Positions 27,567 to 33,969 of a stretch of 64,000 nucleotides of DNA are shown one piece after another. A model generated the notes under the pieces. That model searched no databases. It was given only the letters and a program-made list of their open reading frames with translations, and had not been told where the DNA came from. Each line of letters begins with the position of its first letter. Position 1 is the stretch's first letter. This DNA is from Streptomyces buecherae (lineage in GTDB: Bacteria > Actinomycetota > Actinomycetes > Streptomycetales > Streptomycetaceae), in NCBI RefSeq assembly GCF_014295035.1, contig NZ_CP060404.1, positions 8,038,501-8,102,500 on the forward strand. Direction: 5' to 3'. Both the position numbers and the translations under genes were made by a program.

Positions 27567-27779
27567 GTGCCTCTCCCAGCCGACGGCCGCGTGAACGATC
27601 ACAGGGTACTGACGGGCCGGTCACCGGGCGAGGGGCGATGATCGGCCACGTTTCCGGGCGCCGCGAGGCCCAGCGGAGGTGGGCCTCGCCGGGGCGGGAC
27701 AAGGGGAGTGGCGGCTCGCGGGCGCACGCGCGGTGTCACGGTCGGGCCGAGGTGTGACGGTGGTAACCATCGAAGATCA

Positions 27780-27795
27780 CCCATCGCCCGATGGG
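27780..27795. promoter_or_regulatory. Inverted repeat upstream of the cold-shock gene
   Basis: CCCATCG (27780-27786) and CGATGGG (27789-27795) are perfect reverse complements with a 2-base centre, just upstream of the possible -10 TACCTT. A regulator site over the -35 region is plausible. Confidence 0.4.
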
Positions 27796-27844
27796 GCGTG
27801 CTACCTTAGGACCAGTTGCAGTTGTGGTTCCCATAGACGTTGTG

Positions 27845-27885
27845 TGCGCCTGCTGGTTCTCGACCTTCAGGCGCATTTTTGTTTT
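27845..27885 (+). terminator. Intrinsic terminator or attenuator in the csp leader
   Basis: TGCGCCTG (27845-27852) and CAGGCGCA (27868-27875) form a perfect 8-bp stem with a 15-base loop, followed at once by TTTTTGTTTT. This textbook stem plus U-run is rare in such a GC-rich genome. It lies about 90 bases before the csp start codon, so it could attenuate csp or end a short upstream RNA. Confidence 0.65.
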
Positions 27886-27954
27886 CCGGTGTGTATTTTC
27901 TCCGGTCGGGTGATCAGCGCGACTACAGAGGCTCCGTAAGGTGCGGATTCTCGA

Positions 27955-27966
27955 ATGACCCGTTAG
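27955..27966 (+). other. Three-codon upstream open frame overlapping the csp ribosome site
   Basis: ATG ACC CGT TAG at 27955-27966 ends inside AGGAG (27965-27969), the ribosome site of the csp gene. If translated it would place a terminating ribosome on that site. It may be chance. Confidence 0.25.
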
Positions 27967-27975
27967 GAGACGGAT

Positions 27976-28179
27976 ATGACGACCGGTACCGTGAAGTGGT
28001 TCAACAGCGAAAAGGGCTTTGGTTTCATCGCGCAGGACGGTGGCGGCCCCGACGTCTTCGCCCACTACTCGAACATCAACGCTCAGGGCTTCCGTGAGCT
28101 CGTTGAGGGCCAGCAGGTCCAGTTCGACGTGACGCAGGGCCCCAAGGGCCCGCAGGCGGAGAACATCCAGCCCGTCTGA
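27976..28179 (+). CDS. Cold-shock protein, CspA family
   Basis: A 67-residue single-OB-fold protein. RNP1 is KGFGFIA and RNP2 is VFAHYS, with the usual start TGTVKWFNSEKGFGFI and end GPQAENIQPV. It binds single-stranded RNA and DNA and melts secondary structure at low temperature or during general growth. AGGAG precedes the ATG by 6 bases. A T-rich structured leader lies upstream and tandem hairpins follow. The next gene is a DEAD-box helicase, a functional partner in cold-adapted RNA unwinding. Confidence 0.97.
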   Translation: MTTGTVKWFNSEKGFGFIAQDGGGPDVFAHYSNINAQGFRELVEGQQVQFDVTQGPKGPQAENIQPV

Positions 28180-28204
28180 TCCGGCGCGGCCAGAGCGCCG
28201 CGCG

Positions 28205-28236
28205 GCTGGGCCCGCACCCCAGGGTGCGGGCCCAGC
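28205..28236 (+). terminator. Terminator after the cold-shock gene
   Basis: GCTGGGCCCGCACCC (28205-28219) and GGGTGCGGGCCCAGC (28222-28236) are a perfect 15-base inverted repeat with a 2-base centre, 26 bases after the stop. Confidence 0.8.
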
Positions 28237-28241
28237 CCACG

Positions 28242-28270
28242 CCGCCGTCCCGATGACGTGACGGCGGTGT
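28242..28270 (+). terminator. Second terminator after the cold-shock gene
   Basis: CCGCCGTC (28242-28249) and GACGGCGG (28260-28267) form an 8-bp stem with a 10-base loop, followed by TGTCTTGTGTTT. It backs up the hairpin just before it. Confidence 0.6.
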
Positions 28271-28485
28271 CTTGTGTTTGACCGGTGCCCGCCCGAATTC
28301 CCCGGACGGTTCCGCGGTGTGCGTGACGCTCTCCGTCACCGTGCGTCCTGGAAATCGTCGAAAAGAGTTCGACAAAGATACGGGCGTCGCCCCCAGATAG
28401 TGCGGGGCAGGATTCCTGCCGTGTTCTGTCATCACCCCTTCGGTTCGTTCTTGCGATTCCTGCGCGGCCAAGCCGCCGCCGGGAC

Positions 28486-28512
28486 TTCCTCGATACGTGC
28501 CGTTTCGAGGAA
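28486..28512 (+). promoter_or_regulatory. Hairpin sequestering the helicase ribosome-binding site
   Basis: TTCCTCGA (28486-28493) pairs perfectly with TCGAGGAA (28505-28512), which contains most of the ribosome site GAGGAAAGG (28507-28515) for the ATG at 28522. Opening of this stem would be needed for translation. Confidence 0.5.
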
Positions 28513-28521
28513 AGGTTCCGC

Positions 28522-30132
28522 ATGAACCGCTCCACCCGCTCCACCGAGCGTTCCCCCCGATCCGGTCAGGGCCAGTCCCGCGCCGGTCGCCCCCGCCCCC
28601 GCCCGCAGGGACAGGGCCGGCGCAAGCCCGCGCCCGCCGCCGGGCACGCCGAGTTCGCGCTGCCCGTCAGCACGACGCCCGCCCTGCCCGCCGTCGAGTC
28701 GTTCGCCGACCTGGACATGCCGGCCGCGCTGCTGACCGTGCTCGCCGAGAACGGGGTGAGCGCGCCGTTCCCGATCCAGGCCGCCACGCTGCCGAACTCG
28801 CTGGCCGGACGCGACGTCCTGGGCCGCGGCCGGACCGGCTCCGGCAAGACCCTCGCCTTCGGCCTCGCCCTCCTCGCCCGCACGGCGGGACAGCGTGCCG
28901 AGTCCCGGCAGCCGCTGGCCCTGGTCCTGGTCCCCACCCGGGAGCTGGCCCAGCAGGTCACCGACGCGCTGACGCCGTACGCCAAGGGCTTGCGGCTGCG
29001 CCTGGCCACCGTCGTCGGCGGGATGTCCATCTCCCGGCAGGCGAGCATGCTGCGCGGCGGTGCCGAGGTGGTCGTGGCCACCCCCGGGCGCCTCGCCGAC
29101 CTGATCCAGCGCGGCGACTGCCGCCTCGACCAGGTGAGCATCACCGTGCTCGACGAGGCCGACCAGATGGCCGACATGGGCTTCATGCCGCAGGTGACCG
29201 CGCTCCTCGAGCAGGTGGCGCCGGGTGGGCAGCGGATGCTCTTCTCCGCCACGCTCGACCGCAACGTCGACAAGCTGGTGCGCCGCTACCTCACCGACCC
29301 GGTGGTGCACTCGGTCGACCCGTCGGCCGGGGCCGTGACCACGATGGAGCACCACGTGCTGCACGTGTCCGAGACCGACAAGCACACCGTGGCCACGCAC
29401 ATCGCCGCCCGCGACGGGCGAGTGATCATGTTCATGGACACCAAGCACGCCGTGGACCGGATGGCCAAGCGCCTGCTGGCCAGCGGCGTACGGGCGGCGG
29501 CGCTGCACGGCGGCAAGTCGCAGCCGCAGCGCAACCGCACCCTGGACCAGTTCAAGAACGGCGGCGTCACCGCGCTGATCGCCACCAACGTGGCGGCCCG
29601 CGGCATCCACGTGGACGGCCTGGACCTGGTCGTGAACATCGACCCGCCCACCGACCACAAGGACTACCTGCACCGGGGCGGTCGCACCGCCCGCGCGGGG
29701 GAGTCCGGCAGCGTCGTGACGCTGGTCCTGCCCGAGCAGCGGCGCGAGATGACCCGCCTCATGCACGCGGCCGGCATCACGCCGCGCAGCGTGCAGACGC
29801 GCCCCGGCGACGTGGAGCTGGTCCGGGTGACCGGCGCCCAGGAGCCGTCCGGCGTCCCCGTCACCATCGCGCCGCCCCCGAGCGCCGCGCCCGCGCCGCG
29901 CGGTGGCAGCAGCGCCTCCTCGCGGGGGCGCCGTAGCCGCGCCGCCCGCGCCCGACGCGGCGGTGCCCCGCACGGCGAGGCCGGCCAGCGTAGCGAGGCC
30001 GGCCAGCGCGGCGGCGGCATGGGCCAGCGGAGCGCGGGCCAGGGCGGCGGCGCCGGCCGGGGCCGTGCGAGTGGCCGCAGCGGCGGTGGGCAGCAGGGCC
30101 GGGGCGGTCTCGGACGCGGCTCGGCGGCGTAA
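28522..30132 (+). CDS. DEAD-box ATP-dependent RNA helicase
   Basis: A 536-residue helicase. Motifs in order: Q-motif region FPIQAATLP, Walker A GRGRTGSGKT (101-110), PTRELAQQ, TPGRLADL, DEAD at 211-214, SAT at 242-244, then the second RecA domain with TNVAARGIHVDGLDLVVN and HRGGRTARAG. From about 445 the tail is Arg/Gly/Ser/Gln-rich low complexity, typical of RNA-annealing tails in CsdA/RhlE-type cold or ribosome-assembly helicases. The first 40 residues are also basic and Gln/Arg-rich. It follows the cold-shock gene but has its own leader, with a hairpin across the ribosome site, and a strong terminator. Confidence 0.96.
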   Translation: MNRSTRSTERSPRSGQGQSRAGRPRPRPQGQGRRKPAPAAGHAEFALPVSTTPALPAVESFADLDMPAALLTVLAENGVSAPFPIQAATLPNSLAGRDVLGRGRTGSGKTLAFGLALLARTAGQRAESRQPLALVLVPTRELAQQVTDALTPYAKGLRLRLATVVGGMSISRQASMLRGGAEVVVATPGRLADLIQRGDCRLDQVSITVLDEADQMADMGFMPQVTALLEQVAPGGQRMLFSATLDRNVDKLVRRYLTDPVVHSVDPSAGAVTTMEHHVLHVSETDKHTVATHIAARDGRVIMFMDTKHAVDRMAKRLLASGVRAAALHGGKSQPQRNRTLDQFKNGGVTALIATNVAARGIHVDGLDLVVNIDPPTDHKDYLHRGGRTARAGESGSVVTLVLPEQRREMTRLMHAAGITPRSVQTRPGDVELVRVTGAQEPSGVPVTIAPPPSAAPAPRGGSSASSRGRRSRAARARRGGAPHGEAGQRSEAGQRGGGMGQRSAGQGGGAGRGRASGRSGGGQQGRGGLGRGSAA

Positions 30133-30185
30133 CGGCGCCGTGGCGCGGGAGCGGCGATCCGCCGCCCCCGTCGCCAGGGCCGGAT

Positions 30186-30230
30186 GACCGGTGGGGCGGG
30201 CCGTGCTTACGGCCCGACCCACCGGTCTTT
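30186..30230 (+). terminator. Terminator after the helicase gene
   Basis: GACCGGTGGG (30186-30195) pairs with CCCACCGGTC (30218-30227). Inside, GGGCCGT pairs with ACGGCCC around a GCTT loop, and TTTG follows. It lies 54 bases after the stop. Confidence 0.8.
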
Positions 30231-30302
30231 GCTTGCCCGCGGGTCGCACCCGGCCGCCCTCGGCGCCGCCGGCTGCCGAGCCGAAGGCACCAGCCCGGCG
30301 GG

Positions 30303-30791
30303 TCAGGTGGCGGTGGCGCTGAGCCGGGCGTAGTAGCGGCGGACGCGGTCGGCCGACGCCGGCGGCGTGGCCGCCATGAGGTCGGCGAGCGACTGGGCCG
30401 CCAGCTCACGCCGCCAGGCCAGCTCGGCCCGGCGCATCGCGGTGGCGATGCCGCAGGGCTGGGCGAACTCGCCCGGCTCGGCGTCCGCGCCGGCGCCGTG
30501 CTGGCGGATCTCCGTACAGCGGAACGGGTCGTCCGGCCCCTCGATGGCCACCACCACGTCCATCAGCGTGATCCGCTCGGGCGCCCGGGCGAGCCGGAAG
30601 CCGCCCCGGACGCCGGGGGACGAGCTGAGGATGCCGGCCCGCACCAGAGCCTGCAGGCGCTTGTTCAGGTACGGCGGCGGGAGGTCGAAGATCGCGGCCA
30701 ACCTGGCCGTCGGCACCGGCTCGGCGTCCCCGAGCCACGCCAGCGCCAGACAGCAGTGCAGTCCCCACTCCACGCCCTTGGCCAGTTGCAT
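30303..30791 (-). CDS. Rrf2-family transcriptional regulator
   Basis: A 162-residue protein: MQLAKGVEWGLHCCLALAWL, a winged helix with PTARLAAIFDLPPPYLNKRLQALVRAGIL, and the wing SSSPGVRGGFRLARAPERITLMDVVVAIEG, all typical of Rrf2. FeS-binding members carry three closely spaced cysteines after the HTH; here only two (FRCTEI and QPCGIA) are widely spaced, so a cluster like that of NsrR or IscR is unlikely. TAGCAT on the minus strand (30804 down to 30799) would start transcription one base before the ATG. The target is unknown; the AraC gene lies upstream on the same strand. Confidence 0.9.
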   Translation of the reverse strand: MQLAKGVEWGLHCCLALAWLGDAEPVPTARLAAIFDLPPPYLNKRLQALVRAGILSSSPGVRGGFRLARAPERITLMDVVVAIEGPDDPFRCTEIRQHGAGADAEPGEFAQPCGIATAMRRAELAWRRELAAQSLADLMAATPPASADRVRRYYARLSATAT

Positions 30792-30893
30792 TATCGAGAT
30801 GCTACACGTCCAGGTTTCCCCGAACCCGCCCTGCGCCGTGGCGAGGTGGAGGCGTCAGGGGCGAGTCGCGCCGGCGCGTGCGCGGTGCGCCGG

Positions 30894-31643
30894 TCAGTCG
30901 TACGGGAGCTTCCGCGCGCCCGGGGTATGGCCAAGGGTCCGCCGGAAGACGTCGATGAAGGCGCTCGCGGTGGCCCAGCCGCACCGGTGTGCCACCGCCG
31001 TCACCGGCATGCCCTCCGCGAGCAGCAACAGCGCGCGGTGCAGGCGGAGTTGGGTGCGCCACTGCGGGAAGGTCATGCCCATCTCCGCGCGGAACAGCCG
31101 GGCCAGCGTGCGGTCGCTCGCCCCCACCGCCGCTCCCAGCGCGGTCAGCGTGCGGCCGTCGGACGGGTCGTCGGCCAGCAGCGCACACACCGCGGCCAGC
31201 CGGGGGTCGCGCGCCGTCGGCAGGTGGATGGGGCGCCGCGGCGAGTGCCGGAGCTGGTCGAGCAGGACGCGCAGCAGGCGCCGCCGCTCCGGGCCGCCGT
31301 CGGCCGGGTCGCGCGTGTACTCCAGGATCAGCTCACGCAGCAGCGGCCCGACGGCGATCACGGCGGGTCGGTCGAGGCGTAGCGGGTTCACCGTGGCGGG
31401 CAGCCCCACCGTGTGCAGATCGGTCTCGCCCCAGGCGCGGGGCTCGTGCACGGTGCCGGCCGGGACCCACAACGCGCTGGTCGCCGGGGCGACCCAACTG
31501 CCCGCGTCGGTCGTCACGGACAGTACGCCGCGCCCCGCGTAGATGATCTGGTGGTCGTCGTGGTGGTGCGCCCCGACGCCGAACCCGGGCGGGAGCCTGC
31601 GCACCGCGGTGGAGGCGCGGGGGGTGTGGCGGATCTCCGACAT
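30894..31643 (-). CDS. AraC-family regulator with cupin sensor domain
   Basis: A 249-residue protein from ATG 31643. The N-terminal cupin (PPGFGVGAHHHDDHQIIYAG, VPAGTVHEPRAWG) senses a ligand. The C-terminal double HTH is seen in LTALGAAVGASDRTLARLF and GMPVTAVAHRCGWATASAF followed by FRRTLGHTPGARK. It is divergent from an Fsr-like exporter with 53 bases between starts, so it probably controls that gene. TAAAAT on the minus strand (31657 down to 31652) would give a transcript with only two leader bases. A longer start at 31703 would overlap the exporter gene and is less likely. Confidence 0.9.
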   Translation of the reverse strand: MSEIRHTPRASTAVRRLPPGFGVGAHHHDDHQIIYAGRGVLSVTTDAGSWVAPATSALWVPAGTVHEPRAWGETDLHTVGLPATVNPLRLDRPAVIAVGPLLRELILEYTRDPADGGPERRRLLRVLLDQLRHSPRRPIHLPTARDPRLAAVCALLADDPSDGRTLTALGAAVGASDRTLARLFRAEMGMTFPQWRTQLRLHRALLLLAEGMPVTAVAHRCGWATASAFIDVFRRTLGHTPGARKLPYD

Positions 31644-31681
31644 TGGTTGGCATTTTATCGGAAGCAGGCCACCTCTTGCCC

Positions 31682-31694
31682 ATCGATGATCGAT
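31682..31694. promoter_or_regulatory. Palindrome before the Fsr-like gene
   Basis: ATCGAT-G-ATCGAT is a perfect 13-base palindrome 2 bases before the ATG at 31697 and inside the 53-base divergent region. It is a likely site for the neighbouring AraC regulator or another repressor. Confidence 0.4.
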
Positions 31695-31696
31695 CC

Positions 31697-32896
31697 ATGA
31701 CACGTCTCCCGCGCACCGGTCGACGCCCGTCGGCCATTGGCCTGCTTGCCGTGGCGCACGCTTGCAACGACGTCTACCAAGGCGCCGTGCTCGCCCTGGT
31801 GCCCTTCCTGGTGGCCGAGCGCCACTACGGGTACGTGGGGGTCTCGGGCATCGTGCTCGCCGCCACGCTGCTGTCCTCCGTGGTCCAACCCGCCTTCGGG
31901 GCCCTGACCGACCGCAGGCCCATGCCGTGGCTGATCCCGGGCGGCATCGCGGCGGCCGGGCTCGGCATCGCCCTGTCCGGGCTCACCGACGTGTACGCCC
32001 TGACCTGGATCGCGGTCGCGCTCTCCGGCCTCGGTGTGGCCGCGTACCACCCCGAGGCCGCCCGGATGGCGCGCGCGGTGACGGCGGGCAGCCACATCGG
32101 CATGAGCTGGTTCTCGCTCGGCGGCAACATCGGCTGGGCGCTCGCCCCCGTCCTCGTGACCCCCGTACTGGCCGTCGGCGGGCTTTCGGCCACGCCGCTG
32201 TTGATCGTCCCCGCGGTCGTCGGCGTCGCCCTGGTGCTGTGGACCCGCGGCCGGGCCGGCTGGGACGGCGCCGGTTCCGGCGCGGCTAAGGAGCGGGCGG
32301 GCGAGGACGACTGGCCGCTGTTCCTGCGCCTTTCGGCGGTCGTGATCTGCCGGTCGATCGCGTACGTGGGGTTGAGCGCGTTCATCTCGCTGTACGTGCG
32401 CCACCACCTGGACGCCGGCGACACGGCCGGCGCGGCGGCCCTGTTCATCCTCTTCGGCGGTGGCGCGATCGGCACCCTGCTCGGCGGCCGGCTGGCCGCG
32501 CGCTGGGGCCGGGTGCGGACGCTGCGCGTCGCGTACGCGGTGGCCGTCCCGTCCGTGGCGGGCATCCCCTTCGCGCCCGGGCCGCTGGTGTATGCCTTCG
32601 TCGCGGCGACCGCCGTCGCGCTCTACGTGCCCTTCTCGCTGCACGTCACCCTGGGGCAGGACTACCTCCCGCGCCGGGTCGGCACCGCGAGCGGCGTCAC
32701 GCTCGGGCTCGCCGTGAGCATCGGTGGCATCGCCAGCCCGCTGGTCGGCGCCCTGGCCGAGGCCACCTCGCTGCGCTGGGCGCTCGCCTCGCTGGTGTCG
32801 ATGCCCATCGCCTGTTGGGTCCTGTCGTACACGCTCACCGAACCGGCGGCCATGGAGAGCCGGTCGGCCAAGCCGAAGGCTGGCGTCGCGGAGTGA
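31697..32896 (+). CDS. MFS transporter, fosmidomycin-resistance (Fsr) type
   Basis: A 399-residue, 12-helix major facilitator. Helix 1 has VAHACNDVYQGAVLALVPFLV, matching the HxxND pattern of Fsr proteins, followed by QPAFGALTDRRPMPW and YHPEAARMARA, both typical of that family. A polar loop near residue 195-215 joins the halves. It should export fosmidomycin-like or other drugs from the membrane. The ATG lacks a ribosome site, so an mRNA with a very short leader is possible. It is divergent from the AraC regulator. Confidence 0.92.
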   Translation: MTRLPRTGRRPSAIGLLAVAHACNDVYQGAVLALVPFLVAERHYGYVGVSGIVLAATLLSSVVQPAFGALTDRRPMPWLIPGGIAAAGLGIALSGLTDVYALTWIAVALSGLGVAAYHPEAARMARAVTAGSHIGMSWFSLGGNIGWALAPVLVTPVLAVGGLSATPLLIVPAVVGVALVLWTRGRAGWDGAGSGAAKERAGEDDWPLFLRLSAVVICRSIAYVGLSAFISLYVRHHLDAGDTAGAAALFILFGGGAIGTLLGGRLAARWGRVRTLRVAYAVAVPSVAGIPFAPGPLVYAFVAATAVALYVPFSLHVTLGQDYLPRRVGTASGVTLGLAVSIGGIASPLVGALAEATSLRWALASLVSMPIACWVLSYTLTEPAAMESRSAKPKAGVAE

Positions 32897-33155
32897 ACCC
32901 GCGACGTCGACCGCCGTACGCCGCCGCCAGCCGGTGACCGCTCGCGGGTGGGGTACGGCCGTGTCACCCCATGCCAGCACTTGTCCGTGTGTGCCGCCTA
33001 TGCGGTCCATTACATCGCGCTATCGGCAAGTGACATGCTCCACGCGCGCGGGATTCTCCCCGAGACTCAGGGCCACAACTGAGCTGTATCCGGAGCGCTT
33101 TCACCGCTATCCGAGCGGTTGGTCTGCGCTTCGGGTCGGAAATGGAGTACCCCCC

Positions 33156-33833
33156 ATGCAACGCTCCAGGATATTTCTGACGGCTTCGCTGGGCCTCGGC
33201 CTGGCCACCGCGGTCGCCACCCTGCCGGCCACCGCATCGGCCTCGCCCGCTAAGGCGGAGTCGCAGGTCAGCACCGCCGCGAGCATCGCGGCGTACGAGG
33301 GTTCGGGCGAGGACCGGGCGGCGACGAAGGCGTTCTTCGAGGCCGTCATGAAGTCGGCCAAGGCCAAGCAGGCCAAGACCGGCGCCGCCGCCGTCACCGT
33401 GACGTACAGCGCGAGACGAGCTCCCACCTTCGCCTCCCAGATCGCCCGCAGCACCCAGATCTGGAACAGCGCCGTGCGCAACGTGCAGTTGCGCGAGGGC
33501 TCGGGCAGCTACGACTTCGAGTACCGCGAGGGCAACGACCCGCGCGGCTCGTACGCCAGCACCAACGGCCACGGTCGCGGCTACATCTTCCTCGACTACC
33601 GGCAGAACCAGCAGTACGACTCGACCCGCGTCACCTCGCACGAGACCGGCCACGTGCTCGGCCTGCCGGACCACTACTCGGGTCCGTGCAGCGAGCTGAT
33701 GTCCGGTGGCGGCCCCGGCCCCTCGTGCCGGAACCCCAACCCGAACGCGCAGGAGTCGGCCCGCGTCAACCAGTTGTGGGCCAACGGCCTCACGGCCTTC
33801 GACAAGGGCTCGTTCCTCAAGGCGGCGCGCTGA
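33156..33833 (+). CDS. snpA: Snapalysin, small secreted zinc protease (M7)
   Basis: A 225-residue preproprotein. Signal peptide 1-30 (FLTASLGLGLATAVATLPATASA), a propeptide to about 78, then the mature enzyme. The metzincin-like zinc motif is HETGHVLGLPD: His162, Glu163, His166 and Asp172. Four cysteines remain in PCSELM and SCRNPN (178, 191) and none elsewhere, so one disulfide is likely. Snapalysins are small neutral extracellular proteases found in Streptomyces. GGAG precedes the ATG by 8 bases. The LysR activator gene usually divergent from snpA in known loci is absent here; the upstream gene is an exporter. Confidence 0.93.
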   Translation: MQRSRIFLTASLGLGLATAVATLPATASASPAKAESQVSTAASIAAYEGSGEDRAATKAFFEAVMKSAKAKQAKTGAAAVTVTYSARRAPTFASQIARSTQIWNSAVRNVQLREGSGSYDFEYREGNDPRGSYASTNGHGRGYIFLDYRQNQQYDSTRVTSHETGHVLGLPDHYSGPCSELMSGGGPGPSCRNPNPNAQESARVNQLWANGLTAFDKGSFLKAAR

Positions 33834-33883
33834 ACCCGTAGCGCCCTGACCACGGGACGCGCCTGACCCCGCGTGGCGCGGTG

Positions 33884-33919
33884 CGGTGGCCCGGCTCCGA
33901 ACCCGGAGTCGGGCCACCG
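33884..33919. terminator. Bidirectional terminator, snapalysin and metal ATPase
   Basis: Arms at 33884-33899 and 33904-33919 pair with one mismatch (CGGTGGCCCG with CGGGCCACCG, then CTCCG with CGGAG). It lies between the convergent genes. Confidence 0.75.
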
Positions 33920-33969
33920 TCGCGCGCTGTCGCCCGTCGCCCGCTGGGCGACCGGCTCGGCGTGCGGCG

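Larger units (their letters stand above)
27567..27975. other. Cold-shock gene upstream region
   Basis: Between the sulfotransferase and cspA-like genes. The last 180 bases are unusually T-rich for this genome and hold a perfect inverted repeat, an intrinsic-terminator-like hairpin and a three-codon open frame, listed separately. A TACCTT at 27802-27807 could be a -10. Confidence 0.55.
28180..28521. other. Region between the csp and helicase genes
   Basis: It begins with two consecutive terminator hairpins (28205-28267) and ends with a hairpin over the helicase ribosome site (28486-28512). The middle, about 28275-28480, is less GC-rich than the flanks and probably holds the helicase promoter and a long leader. 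No gene is supported. Confidence 0.5.
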
